A program made the position numbers and the translations under genes. Below the pieces are notes generated by a model that was not told where the DNA came from, did no database searches, and saw only the letters and a list, made by a program, of their open reading frames with translations. From Pararge aegeria (Eukaryota; Arthropoda; Insecta; Lepidoptera; Nymphalidae), in NCBI RefSeq assembly GCF_905163445.1, contig NC_053187.1, positions 16,477,001 to 16,541,000 of the forward strand: DNA of 64,000 bases, in the 5' to 3' direction. Shown here in pieces: positions 11,305 through 21,740 of the stretch (the stretch's first letter is position 1; each line of letters begins with the position of its first letter).

Positions 11305-11395
11305 TTAAAACAAAAGGAAGCGACCTTATCGCTTAAAAGCGATCTCTACCTGGGCAACCTAACTATGGACATGAATTTCAGAAGAAGGTAACTTT
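11305..11395 (-). mobile_element. LINE-I 3' UTR fragment
   Basis: 'gcgaccttatcgcttaaaagc' and 'gatctctacctgggcaacct' match the 3' UTR of the intact LINE-I at 36.2 kb. The stem ATCGCT/AGCGAT is kept at 11328-11343. Confidence 0.75.
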
Positions 11396-11460
11396 ACTTA
11401 TTAGACTACTGGGTCTAACTGCTATTAGGCTTTTATTTAGTTACAGGGTCTAATTGCTAT

Positions 11461-11647
11461 CAATGGCGTGCATAGAGGGTATGCACAGGGTATGTAAATG
11501 ATACAAAATGAAAAAATATATATCTATAAATATTTAGGGGTAGGCTTTTTATAACTCTCACAATGCCTATCATTAAGTTTTTTATAACTCGTACTGGAGA
11601 TTTTCTTCATCTGCATACCCTGTGCATACCCTCTTTGCACCCCACTA
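11461..11647. mobile_element. hAT-like MITE with long terminal inverted repeats, copy 1
   Basis: Left end CAATGGCGTGCATAGAGGGT and right end with 'accctctttgcacccca' are inverted repeats. The inverted similarity extends about 70 bp inward ('gagttataaa'). Flanks 'attgctat' and 'actgttat' agree at 6 of 8 positions, compatible with an old 8-bp duplication. It carries no coding sequence. The consensus end CAGTGG is hAT-like. Confidence 0.85.
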
Positions 11648-11749
11648 ACTGTTATTCGGTTTTTTTAATAGTTATTTTACCAATCAGATATCTCACCTGA
11701 TGATAGTTGGAAAACTATCACCTATCATACAACAATTATTTTTATAAAT

Positions 11750-11990
11750 AAATTAATAAATATCCTACAACAAAAAACAAATCACCATGTTACCCCAAAG
11801 TAAGCGTAGCTTGTGTTATGAGTACTAAAATGATTCATAAATATGTTATTTATAATATACAGATAAACAACCAGACACTTAAAAACATTAATGTTCATTT
11901 TACAAATATTTTCCAGTTGTGGGAATGGAACCCACAGCCTTCCACTCAGAAAGCAGGGTAGTTGCACACTGCAACAATCGGCCGTCAACA
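11750..11990 (-). mobile_element. SINE-B
   Basis: The minus strand carries the head GGCCGATTGTTGCAGTGTGC, the B-box region 'gtgggttccattcccacaac' and the standard body. A repeat K fragment follows directly at 11992. Confidence 0.8.
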
Positions 11991-11991
11991 T

Positions 11992-12062
11992 ATCGCAAGG
12001 CATGCAAAGAATACACCCTACAAATTTACGCCCTGTGGCCATCAATCATAAAGAACATCATT
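11992..12062 (+). repeat. Repeat K fragment
   Basis: 'cgcaaggcatgcaaagaat' and 'cgccctgtggccatcaatc' match the 5' half of repeat K (compare 26280-26359 and 30310-30370). Confidence 0.55.
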
Positions 12063-12342
12063 CAATCATCATTTTTCCGAAAAAACTGAGTCAGCTCTTA
12101 AAAATTGTATAAATAGGTAGGTAGGGTTTTCAGACGGGTGGGTTATGTTTTTTCCCCCTTTTCGTCCCGCGACAAGTTTATGTCCCTTCTTCCATAAAAA
12201 TGTCTAATAAATAATATTATTCTTCTCTAAATAACCGCAAACATAATCATGAGGAGAAGATAGTTCATGACATTGAACAGTTCCGAGAGAAATCTGTTAA
12301 AATTAGCTTTTCTTCTGCAGTATTAAGTTAGGCCATTAAATT

Positions 12343-12541
12343 TTTGTCCCCGCGCTATTGGTATCGGTGATCGACTTTACGGGCCTATGCCGGTCTGCCG
12401 TTCTGTACGGTTGTAACTTTTTAGTACTCCTTTTATTACGACAAACGATTTTAATCAAGCGAGTTTTTGTTCAAAGCAAAGCCTATTAACGCCTCGAGAC
12501 GGAATAAAATCCAATGTTAAATTAGGGCGCATCGCAAATTA
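12343..12541. repeat. Repeat I, copy 1 (about 190 bp)
   Basis: 'cgattttaatcaagcgag', 'tttttgttcaaagc' and 'gagacggaataaaat' recur in order at 34873-35055. No terminal repeats or ORF are seen. Confidence 0.75.
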
Positions 12542-12604
12542 TAAAGGAGTCGCCCGTTTAATGTTTCTTAAAACGAAATAATTTAAGGGAATACCAGTGT
12601 ATAA

Positions 12605-13135
12605 AAGAATAGAATCCAAAAAGCTTGGTTTGCTCAGCAGAGCAAAACGTTACTTGCGTCAAAGCAAAGACTCCAGCTGTATAAAGCGAAAATAGGACGT
12701 CACGTGGAATACTGCTCACATCTTTGGGCTGGGGCATCTCTTTACCAACTTATTCCATTTGATCGGATACAAAAGTGGGCTGTTCGACTTTTTGACAATC
12801 CCAAAATGACTTGCAGTTTGAAGTCCCTGGGGCATATAATGGAGAATGCTCTGAAAAGTTGTTTGCATTGATATCTCCTTCCCTGTTCTCAGACCGCACC
12901 TCACGCCGTAGAAATAAATCCCATCCTCATCATCTGGATGCCTGGTTTTCTTCTGCTATTCGCAATACCAGATAATTTCTACCGCGCACTTGCAAATTGT
13001 AGAACAATCTCCCATCTGATGTGTTTCCTCCAAAATACAATCTAGGGTTATTCAAGGAGCGGATAAACAAACTCCTTAAAAGCTGGCAAAACATCGGTGG
13101 CTCCTCTGGTGCTGCATATTTATGGGTGGCGGTGA
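12605..13135 (+). pseudogene. Non-LTR retrotransposon ORF2 C-terminal relic
   Basis: Forward frames read QRLQLYKAKIGRHVEYCSHL then WAGASLYQLIPFDRIQKW. After a frameshift they read HPHHLDAWFSSAIRNTR and, past two stops, NLPSDVFPPKYNLGLFKERI. This is the thumb and C-terminal part of a non-LTR RT protein common in insects. Stops and frameshifts show it is dead. It differs in sequence from LINE-I and LINE-II. Confidence 0.8.
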
Positions 13136-13140
13136 ACACT

Positions 13141-13375
13141 TAACGTCAGATGAAGATCAATTTAAACGTAATCTTATAGAAAAGTCCTACTACAGTATTT
13201 AGGACTACGTCAACGATAAAAATGCTAGGGTGTAAATTATTGCTCTAACCAGGTTGCTTCTTTAATAGCTTTTTAATGACAATGTGAGATGGTGATAACA
13301 AAAAAAAATAACAACCGGCTCTATGTGTCTATTTGAATAAAGAAATATTTGACTTTGACTTTGACTTTGATGTCC
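13141..13375 (+). pseudogene. LINE-II 3' end
   Basis: Codons read TSDEDQFKRNLIEKSYYSI, stop, DYVNDKNARV, stop. The LINE-II 3' UTR follows with internal loss, ending TTTGACTTTGACTTTGAC. It directly follows the unrelated LINE relic. Confidence 0.75.
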
Positions 13376-13609
13376 TATATGCTCATTTGCCCACTATTAA
13401 TATATATCAAAAAAAAAATTTTACAATTATTATATTCTCTACAGAAACACTTCCTATTGAAGATACCACTTTATTGTTTTATTTGTACTCGTATGTCGAC
13501 CTCAATAGCAATGTGTGTGAATTTTGGGAATTATAGAAACACTAAATTTGGGATTACAATTTCTGAGCTTTTTGACTGCTTATTGGATATATATTCTGGA
13601 AAAGAACCG

Positions 13610-13740
13610 GATAACAGATTTAAAACCCTCGTAGCTGTAGTTTTACGTTGACGAATTTAGTTATCGCTATCAACTCACTTATATATCATATTTTACATGT
13701 AATGTCATCAGTGCCATCCATGTGCCTATTTAAATAATAT
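13610..13740 (+). mobile_element. LINE-II 3' UTR fragment
   Basis: 'accctcgtagctgtagtttt' and 'gcctatttaaataat' are diverged LINE-II 3' UTR blocks. The terminal repeats are lost. Confidence 0.5.
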
Positions 13741-13997
13741 ATTATTGCCATAAATATTTACGATACACATCTTGGGATTCTTGCTAAAGAAGATTCTAGT
13801 TAGCCAAATTCAGCGCAAAAAATACAACCTTTTCACCAAACAAGAGCCTTTTCAATGCAATGTGCAACGTGAAAGTGGTCGCTCCAAGCGGATTGAATCC
13901 CGGATTATCCTGGATCACACTTAAGTTATACGTTTTATTAAACATAAAACGTGTAAAATAATTTGCAATAAACAATTTAAATCTTTTTTCTTACAAG

Positions 13998-14160
13998 AAA
14001 AAAGTACCACGAACACGTGATAACAAAAAACCAGGACATCAAAGAAGCGATGAGCTTGCTCGAAGAGTGTCCTTTGATCAAGATTGAGGGTATCCTGCCG
14101 TTCTTCAGCGACGTGGTCACCATCGACCACTTCAGAGAACCAATCTGTCAATCTTTGGAG
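13998..14160 (+). CDS. Vps18: Vps18 (deep orange) internal exon
   Basis: This is one coding exon of the Vps18 subunit of the HOPS/CORVET tethering complexes, which act in endosome-to-lysosome (and autophagosome) fusion. After a pyrimidine-rich tract and the acceptor TTACAAG, it reads KKYHEHVITKNQDIKEAM, then LLEECPLIKIEGILPFF and SDVVTIDHFREPICQSLE. It ends exactly at a codon boundary before the donor GTAAGC. The run KIE.ILPFF.D.VTIDHF is a hallmark of Vps18, in the helical region ahead of the C-terminal coiled coil and RING finger. The first base completes a codon from the previous exon, so the exon enters in phase 2 and leaves in phase 0. A later acceptor, CAG at 14031-14033, is an alternative start. 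No other Vps18 exon was recognised in the window. It could therefore be a lone exon in long introns or, less likely, a duplicated gene fragment. The reading frame is undamaged. Confidence 0.87.
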
Positions 14161-14239
14161 GTAAGCTACTTACACCACAAGCTAAGAACATACAGAAAAG
14201 CGGACAAAGTAGAAGGATCCAAAAGGCCATCCATCTTAC
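14161..14239 (+). other. Intron start after the Vps18 exon
   Basis: It begins with the donor GTAAGC. Only about 80 bp separate the exon from a SINE-B insertion. Confidence 0.6.
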
Positions 14240-14412
14240 CTGGAAACAAGTTTGTGTAATGAACATGAAAGGTTTTTAGGTCTGAGTTTATATCTATATA
14301 CTAATAAGTATTTATGTATATTATTCATAAAAACATTCAGTAGACATCTTTGTACAGATAACACAAGCTTTGCTTATTTTGGAGCTGATGGCGATGTGTA
14401 TACTGTCGTAGA
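14240..14412 (+). mobile_element. SINE-B, 5'-truncated
   Basis: It starts inside the body at 'acctggaaacaagtttgtgt' and runs through 'aagtatttatgtatatta' to 'ggcgatgtgtatactgtcg'. The tRNA-like head is missing. Confidence 0.8.
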
Positions 14413-14818
14413 AAAAAAAACTTAAACTCTACTCTACTCTAAATAATTAACGATCCGGGTTCAATGTAGATTGGAATGATTAATACTACAATATCGGTAA
14501 TACGTCAACTTCTTGGTATAGTCGCCGTTCGCAATGGAAGGGAACAAAAATACGTTTGTTTCTTGGCTTTTTTATCGTCTAATATCCATGTTTACTATAT
14601 GTACACCTTTTTCTTAAACTATTCTATCTATATATATTACTTAAAACTTTATTATAATCCATTGCGTAATTTAAAAGCTATGAGCGTACAAACAGCAGGA
14701 GTGATTCCGTTTTATACTACGTAAAGATTGCACTTTAAATGTCAGTCTGCTTAAACTAATAATAATTGTGAACAATATTAAAAGTATTTAAAAATTTAGA
14801 TTAGATTAACAAGACTCG

Positions 14819-14962
14819 AAATTGTATTGGCGTTAAAGCAGCGAGCATAAATTCCGACAAGTCACCCGTGGCACACTCATTTGAAGTTAACTACCATGAA
14901 AAGCATCGTAAGAACAAAGTTTGGCGGTTCGCCGACTGAACTCGCAGAGTTATTTGGAAACT
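14819..14962. repeat. Repeat J, copy 1 (144 bp, nearly identical to copy 2)
   Basis: This matches 42127-42270 at every position I could compare except one (GCATCG here, GCGTCG there). The flanks differ. No ORF, terminal repeat or RNA gene motif was recognised. Confidence 0.9.
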
Positions 14963-15129
14963 GTCTTGTGTAGGGGAGGGCCGCTTCGTATTATGGGAGA
15001 GGGCCATTCGTCTTCCCAGCAGATAGGGAATGTTGATAAAATTGATACTTTCCGACGAACTCTCTCTTCTTCGACGTACCGTCTTGTTGTTCAGTTGTTT
15101 GCATATTCCCCGAATATCTCCCTACTTAC

Positions 15130-15195
15130 CTCCCTGCAATGGACATATGCCTAGCGTTGGACTTCTATCAGTTGATATGATGAAGACGTAATAGA
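15130..15195 (+). mobile_element. LINE-III (RTE) 3' tail
   Basis: 'caatggacatatgcctagc' and 'ttggacttctatcagttgat' followed by ATGATGAAG match the terminal segment of the RTE copy at 45835-45900. The coding part upstream is unrecognisable. Confidence 0.55.
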
Positions 15196-15481
15196 CATAA
15201 TATTACTATTGGTATTTAAATAAGACCTGATTAATATGGTTGAGCAACTTCGCCAGCGATATTATTCCCAGTTAACTTAATAAGATAGCCAGGCAGACGT
15301 AGATGTATATGTCAAGACAGGACTCTAAAAAATTTGATTAATCATACATTACATAGCGTAAAACAAAGTCGCCTCCCGCTGTATGTCTATCTCTTTATAT
15401 GCTTAGATCTTTAAAGCTATGCATTGGATTTTGATGCGGTTTTTAATAAATAAACTGATTTAATAGGAAGTTATATATGTA

Positions 15482-15930
15482 TAATATAGTAGAAAACTCT
15501 ATAGTATATTCTTCCACTTTTAAGGCTGTTGTGCTTTGGAATAATTTGCCAGCTGACATCCGTAAAAGTCAATTCCTTCCCATATTTAAATGTTGTCTTA
15601 AAGTCTGTCTTTGAGTGAAGTAATTTGAACAAATATCGTAATTAATGTGTATTATTTGTATTTTTCTTTTTTCATAATTTAATTATATATGTATTTATAT
15701 TATATTTATATATACATATGTATTTATATATTTATTTATTTTATATGTATGTCTATTTATTGCCGAATATATATGTATATTATATGTAGTATAATTGCAC
15801 TATCCCGCTGTCTTGCAGCTTTTCCTTCAGCCAGAGTTTGCCTGTAAGAGATTGCTTCCAGCAATAAGGCCGCCCTTGTCGTTTATTCTATGTTTTATGT
15901 ATATTCTGATGTTTGTGTGCAATTAAGTAT
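15482..15930 (+). pseudogene. LINE-I 5'-truncated copy (ORF2 end plus 3' UTR)
   Basis: Codons 15491-15616 read ENSIVYSSTFKAVVLWNNL then PADIRKSQFLPIFK and stop. This aligns with the end of the intact LINE-I ORF2 (EHSFTVQAIALWNALPIDIR...). The 3' UTR follows with 'ttgcttccagcaataaggc', stem ATTGCT/AGCAAT at 15851-15865. Confidence 0.85.
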
Positions 15931-16800
15931 TTCTTCTTCTTCTTTTTCTAGAAAAACACAGATAATTTCAGAGGTTTCTAACGTGATGTCATGTACTTTG
16001 CAAACAATAGCTGAACCCTACCAGACATATCAAAATAATGTACTACAGTATTATACACATTAAAAAGGTCTATAAAAAATCCGAGGTCGTAAATACGTTT
16101 ATTTTATAGCGTATAACTATAGTAGCGTATAGCGTGTAACCATTATTATCTTTTAAATTTTACGACGAATTATGGGTTATTTACAAAACTATTTTAAGCA
16201 ATACTGTATTATTCCTTATTCAATTAAATACATTAGATACGTTGTGCATTTCCAGACGATCAAAATTGTCCTTTACAGCATATAATTTAAATGAACATCT
16301 TAAAGGATATCAGAGATTCAAAAATGCGGGCAGGCATTTTGTCTTCATTAAAGAGAAAAATAATAAAAAGAGACATTCAATAGAACAAGTGAGTTAGAAA
16401 TTACAATTACTTCTCCTAACTTCAATACTTGGATAAATTGTTGACGCGGTAATTGCACGCGCTGTCCCGTCCTTATATATGTCAATGCTGACCGACCTTT
16501 CCCGAAAGTTTCCAAGTAGGGCCTCAAACGGTTAGTTTTGTGGAAACTCGGCTTACGCTAATTCAAATAAGATGAGCAACCAAGCCCAAGAAGTAAAAGG
16601 CGACTTCAACGTTTTCTTAGTTCGAAGAGATGAATCTTTCTGTGGGATTAGTTATTATTATTATTAGTTTGATAACGCTTGACGGAACAAAATTAAATAA
16701 AGACTAGAAATATCTTTACCATTTTTTTCCATTTAAGTATTTAAATTTCTGAGAATCTTAGCACGTATATTTTTGAAGTGCTTAGACTCATTGTGCGAAT
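15931..16800. other. No gene recognised
   Basis: AT-rich sequence without a recognisable exon or repeat family. Confidence 0.4.
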
Positions 16801-16802
16801 TA

Positions 16803-17005
16803 AATTAAATTCAAATTCTAAATTCAAATTTATTCATGCAGGTCTATCACAGGCATTTGTGAAGCGTTCATACATTTATGTTTACATAATTGTAAGGGGA
16901 TGGTGATAACTTCGTTCGCTAACTGAAACCTTATGCTACGAGGGTTCCAAACGCGTCCTGGTCTAAGAAGAGCCCACAAGAAACTTAGCCGGGTAAATTT
17001 TTTTT
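16803..17005 (-). mobile_element. LINE-II 3' UTR copy
   Basis: The reverse tail 'caaattctaaattcaaatt' is followed by 'gaagcgttcatacatttatg' and 'cgtcctggtctaagaagagc'. A repeat K fragment follows at once. Confidence 0.8.
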
Positions 17006-17007
17006 GT

Positions 17008-17120
17008 GCCTGTAGTTACACCAGCAAACACACTTTTAAAACCAGAACACAACATTGCTTCTTGGTGGAAATGAGCACGGCAGTAGTACGTCCCCGGACG
17101 AGCTCTGTGACACAACGTTC
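17008..17120 (+). repeat. Repeat K, 3' half
   Basis: 'tgcctgtagttacacc', 'gaacacaacattgcttcttgg', 'agtacgtccccggacgagctc' match the 3' half of repeat K elsewhere. Confidence 0.7.
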
Positions 17121-17339
17121 TTTTTTTTTATTCCACTACATACTACCTAGGTTGTATGAATGAATGTAGTTATCACCCTCACCTTATACAATAATAATTG
17201 TAGCTAACATACGTGTTATTTACTTTTATATAAATAATAAATATGTTACTGTTGAAGTATTTAATTTGAATTATTTGAATCCTTTTATTTACCTATGTGA
17301 AGCGTTGATAGCCTACTACTTAAGATTTCGGCTTTACTT

Positions 17340-17560
17340 ACGGGCTTTTGTTATGTGTGTTTTAAGCAACTAAAATAAAGGAAAACATCGTGGGGAAACC
17401 TGTATGCATGAGAGTTCTCCATGCTGTTCTCAAAGGCGTATGTAGTCTACCAAATTTTACTTGGCCACCGTGGTGGATTACGGCCTAAACCCTGCTCATT
17501 ATGGGAGAAGACCCTTGCCCTATGGGGGGCTGGTAATGGGTTTATATAATGATTTTTATA
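17340..17560 (+). mobile_element. SINE-A, head missing
   Basis: The body runs from 'ttatgtgtgttttaagcaac' through 'gaaaacatcgtggggaaacc' and 'ctggtaatgggtttatataat'. The tail has become an AT-rich TATAATGAT repeat. Confidence 0.75.
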
Positions 17561-18510
17561 TAATGATGTTTATATAATGATTTACTTATTTACTCATTGC
17601 TGTAAACCCGCAATATCTATAAAAACGATCGCTCCCAATCTAAACATAAACCCCCAATCGAATTCTTATCGACAAATAAAAAGTTTCGTAATGAAATCGC
17701 GGACTAACTGCACTTTGTCACGAAATCCACGCCAATCGGTATACAACAGAAAATATTTGCAATTGTTTTTTCCCAGCACAAATGGAGACATAAAATACTA
17801 TTGTTGTATGTTAGAAACATCGCAATACACGCTATGCGATGTGTGGGTTAAACATTTTCAGCGAGAATAAAGCCGTTAACATATTTTAAACACCTCGGAC
17901 AAGGCAGATTACGATTATCAACTTTGCTGTCAAACGTCACTTTTGCAAACATTAAAAATAAGAAAGGGAAGTAAGACAGCATTGCACGATTTACGCCTGT
18001 CGCAAGCCTGTCCCACAGTACACCTATCTATGTTATACCTATAATATTTTATCTATGTTATAACGAAAAAAAAAAACAAAATAAATAAGTTAATTAAAAG
18101 AAAGCAACGTTGCATGTTTGCGCATCACAGGTGTCGGGCATGCATGCAACTTTGCATTTTATATCAAATATTGGTTTTTAAGACAACAGCCAACTTATTT
18201 CGACAGCATATCTTCGCAAATTATTAGTTAACCTAGCGGTATAATCGGCATCTGATACCGATCGATCGTGATGAAGCAGTCGGGATCGAGTTGGCTACCT
18301 GCTTCTTTAGTTACTTATTTTGAACAATACCTAACCTATATATTCTGGTAACCTAAAGGTGATTAAAATTAGCGTATAAAAAGTAAAATAAAGTACACAA
18401 AATCATTATTTTTTATGTAAATCGTTCGGTAGTTTCAAGTTAAGTTCGCGTGACGTGCGATACGTTACCACCCTGCGGGCTAGTATTAAGAGTTTCTTGA
18501 CAGATAAACC
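17561..18510. other. No gene recognised
   Basis: An open stretch of about 97 codons at 17577-17870 (+) has no recognised domain and no clear coding bias. Nothing else is seen. Confidence 0.4.
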
Positions 18511-18514
18511 CAAT

Positions 18515-18600
18515 AATATTCACTGGCTCGACCCGGGGATTGAACCCAGAAACTCTTGATCTGCAGTCGAACATGCTTATCACTAGACCAACGAGGCAAT
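18515..18600 (-). mobile_element. SINE-D head fragment
   Basis: The reverse strand reads CTCGTTGGTCTAGTGATAAG and 'ctgggttcaatccccgggtc', the tRNA-like A and B boxes of SINE-D. Confidence 0.65.
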
Positions 18601-18605
18601 AGCCA

Positions 18606-18898
18606 TAAGCATCATCATCATATCACCCTATTACCGGGACACTGAAGAGCACGCTTCTCCCACAATTAGAACAGGCTAAGGGCTCTGTCCACCACGCTGG
18701 CACAATGCGGATCGGTTGACTCCACACATCTTTGGAAACATTATGGAGAACTCTTCTCGTTTTCCTTTACAGTTGAAGCAACTGGTATTTTAATTTCTCA
18801 AAACGCACATAACTTACAAAAGTTAGAGTTGCGAGCTCGGCTCCTCAAAAGTGAAGTAGAAGTTCTACCCATTGGGCTAGTCATATTAAGCATATCAA
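18606..18898 (-). mobile_element. SINE-A, full length
   Basis: It begins with the reverse tail 'catcatcatcatatcaccc' and ends with the reverse head 'ctacccattgggctag'. The B-box region has decayed. Confidence 0.8.
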
Positions 18899-18939
18899 AC
18901 ATAAAATACTATTGTTATCTCACTTACCGAGTACGTCCC

Positions 18940-19171
18940 AAAAAGCTTAAGCTTAAGCGCCGTATGTACTCCGATACTTGTTATGACTAAGTTTTTGTGG
19001 CGCTTGCTTTTGAGATTCTGGGCCCATGGTCTTCGGATATGAAATTTTTTATTGACATCGTGCCTGTCTTGACGCCTGGTAACCCAAGACCTGGCGCTTG
19101 CTTAGCCCAACGGCTAAGTCTAGCAATTCAAAAGGGCAATAGCGCCAGAATCTGGGTACCATGCCCATAAA
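18940..19171 (+). pseudogene. LINE-IV relic (C-terminal peptide)
   Basis: The forward frame reads RRMYSDTCYD, stop, VFVALAFEILGPWSSDMKFF, then NPRPGACLAQRLSLAIQKGN and SARIWVPCP, stop. It aligns with the end of LINE-IV (FVPFGVETLAPW..., GSYLGQRI..., IQRGNAASILGT). Only one internal stop is present over about 70 codons, so this copy is better preserved than those at 236 and 43695. Confidence 0.75.
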
Positions 19172-19256
19172 TGAACAGTTAGACGGCTTATATTTTTTGT
19201 ATATATTAATGTTAGTTCGAATTATTATTATGTTTTTATAATTGGAATATATAGTA

Positions 19257-19553
19257 GGGGAGACAGGGGCTTGTTGTAACGGGGTAAGTAGTAACAGCTT
19301 AATAACTCAACTCTAACTACTTGCCCCACACTAGTTACAACTTACCCCTAAAACGGTGTAAGTTGTAACAAGCGAAATTTTCCACAAAAAGTGCCATAAA
19401 TACTAATTGGTTATAGATTCAGGAAAAAATATTGCAGAAATATATTTCCAAATATGATTCCTCATTTAAAACCTTTTTTCAATTAAAATACTCAATAGTT
19501 TAGTCACCCCATTGAAAAAAGAAAAAAATATTACAACTAGCCCCTGTCTCCCC
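19257..19553. mobile_element. Tc1/mariner-like MITE, 297 bp
   Basis: The terminal inverted repeats GGGGAGACAGGGGCTTGTTG and 'tagcccctgtctcccc' are almost perfect over about 23 bp. Each end is flanked by TA, the Tc1/mariner target duplication. Internal subrepeats 'gttgtaac' and 'ttacaacttacccc' echo the ends. It has no ORF. Confidence 0.85.
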
Positions 19554-19574
19554 TAGTGGGTTTATCTGTTAAGA

Positions 19575-19715
19575 AATTCTTAGGAATAGCCTTCTTCTTC
19601 CCGCGGGTGTCGTACGAGGCGACTAAGGGAATATGTGGGTTAGCGGGCAGCAGCGTCCTACGTGCTATTACTACAATCAACTGCGATCCGCCTGCCCAGC
19701 GCTGTGATTAGGTTT
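19575..19715 (-). repeat. Repeat M copy
   Basis: 'cttcccgcgggtgtcgtacg' and 'gaggcgactaaggg' are the reverse of the 'cccttagtcgcctcgtacga' block common in lepidopteran repeats. Other copies are at 21935 and 44970. Confidence 0.65.
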
Positions 19716-19829
19716 GAAGACATTTATTCTCAAAAGAAACAGTTCCACTTAATGAGAAATTAAAAATTAACATAAAGAAGTGGTAATATATTATCTAGTT
19801 TAGTGTGATACAATAACAAAACAAACACA

Positions 19830-20480
19830 ATGCTTTTTTAACTTGTTTTTAAATGATTTTCGCAAAAAATCTCTTTGGTTAGACTATTGTATGTGTGCTC
19901 CCTCAACCTGTATAGTTTTACTGCCATACTTAGTTCTAGTCTTGGGTAATCTTAATTTATGTCTATTTCGTGTATTTAGATGTGATTTAGTTTTAAAAGT
20001 AATTTGTGTATGTATGACTTCGGTAAGTATTTTTCTAACTAGTATGCATGTTTTGTATTTATACAGCTGGCTAAGGGAAAGTATGTTAGTTTTTTTTATA
20101 AAGTTCTTTAGTTGGATAATGATAATCTAGTTGGAACAAGGTTTTCAAGAGTTTGTTTTGAAAAATTTGAATAATTTTGAGGTTTGTATCATATGCACTT
20201 CCCCATATTTCTATGAGGTATTCTAACAAGGGGCTTACTAATGACTTGTAAATACTAGTGCGGACTTTTTTTGGTATACATCGGGTAGATCGCGGGGCTC
20301 CAGTAAGTGATGCTATCCTTGCTTGGATATATTCTATATGACTACGCCACGTTAATTCGGAGTCTAAAACTAATCCAAGGTACTTTCCCGTGTCTGATTG
20401 TTTGATTACTTGGTTATTTATAGTGGGCGGATTAAAAGTGGGGGATTATGAGCTAATACTCCAGTTGGGAGAGCCCTTTA
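19830..20480 (-). pseudogene. Non-LTR retrotransposon RT C-terminal relic
   Basis: The minus strand reads YLGLVLDSELTWRSHIEYIQ and ARIASLTGAPRSTRCIPKKV, then RTSIYKSLVSPLLEYLIEIW. After frameshifts it gives CILVRKILTEVIHTQITF and LRLPKTRTKYGSKTIQVEG. This is the thumb and C-terminal domain of a Jockey/CR1-group ORF2. At least two frameshifts and several stops are present. Confidence 0.85.
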
Positions 20481-21495
20481 GTCTAACAGAGGACTGTAAT
20501 AGTCTGTTGTTGATGACGATAATTTGAATGATACTTTGCTAAACTATTAAAGCATAAAATGATCTTTTCATTTGATTGCCAGTTTCTGAGATGCGGCAAC
20601 CTCGAAGTTCACATTTCATGCACAAGATTTTGAACCGCCATTTTCAACATTTTGTTTTCCATCACAGAGAGACAACATAAAACTCTATTGTAGTAGCTAG
20701 AGGTATCTGTGCGATGTTCGCTATGCAGCGTGTGACGGTGTGTACCACAAAGGTGATTGTTCTGCAGGAATAATGCGCTCGGTGGGATTTTGTTTTAAAC
20801 AAAACACGTGCTGTTTTTCCCATCCAGTACACTATGAATATTATTTTGAACTAGAATTTTGTTTTTTAATTCTACTACAAATCTACTGCAATCTCACCTG
20901 GTATTAAGTAAAGATGACAGTGGGCTAACGTGTGTAAATAAGTACACGGTCAACATAAATCAGAGGAGGGAGATATTCGGTTTATAATTTATTGTAACAC
21001 CTCTTTTGACAATTGTCAAACAATATCTTAAAACTGACGGTATTCAGAAAATTATTAATTGAATCACCTACTCTCAAAGTCACATCTTAAATATCCAAAT
21101 AATGTTATTGACATTTAATTAAAATTTAACAAATGTTACTCGCGCAATTAAAATATAAACAAATCATCAAATCCAAAAATAACATTAATATTAAAGCGAA
21201 CTGCTATTCGCTATTAATAGTCAAGATGGCGGGCATTTGCCACATCAACAAACATCTTTGAATACAAAGATATTTATTTGATTAGGCGCTGTCATCAAAT
21301 GTACAACCTGAATACCAGAGTTTATTCATTGTCTCTCAGGAAGTGACTGAAGTTTGTACTAAATCCCACCGATATTTATACGGATGTACCCACAGACAGT
21401 ACGTGACATAGAGACTCGCGGAAAGTCAAATATTGTTTGATTGTTTGGAACTGTTCAATAACTACGAATTATAATTATATAACTGGCATTTATAT
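20481..21495. other. No gene recognised; possible SINE-C tail
   Basis: 'tgcaatctcacctggtat' at 20889-20906 resembles the 3' end of lepidopteran SINE-C-type elements. No exon is supported. Confidence 0.35.
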
Positions 21496-21499
21496 TAAT

Positions 21500-21740
21500 C
21501 TGTTTAGTTTCTACGCGGCGACCTAATGGACGTTAAATGTACAGTGTACAGCTTAAGTTGTACAGCTTTGTTGGTAGGGTGGAAATAGCCACATCCGAAA
21601 ACTTCCATCAGACCATACCGTAGACCGGAGAAAATTCAGAAATTATAAATGTCCAAATTACCCCCGATGGGATTCGACCTGGAACCTTCCCACTGAGAAG
21701 TCCAGAGATTACCACTGGGCCAGAAAGGTCGTCAAAACCA
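21500..21740 (-). mobile_element. SINE-C, head and body
   Basis: The minus strand has a tRNA-like head 'ttctggcccagtggtaatc' and B box GGTTCCAGGTCGAATCCCAT. The SINE-C body follows ('ctggtctgatgg', 'ccctaccaacaaag'). Confidence 0.8.

Noticed and set aside
19843..20130. 95-codon plus-strand open stretch rich in hydrophobic residues
   Set aside because: It is antisense to a recognisable non-LTR reverse transcriptase relic.
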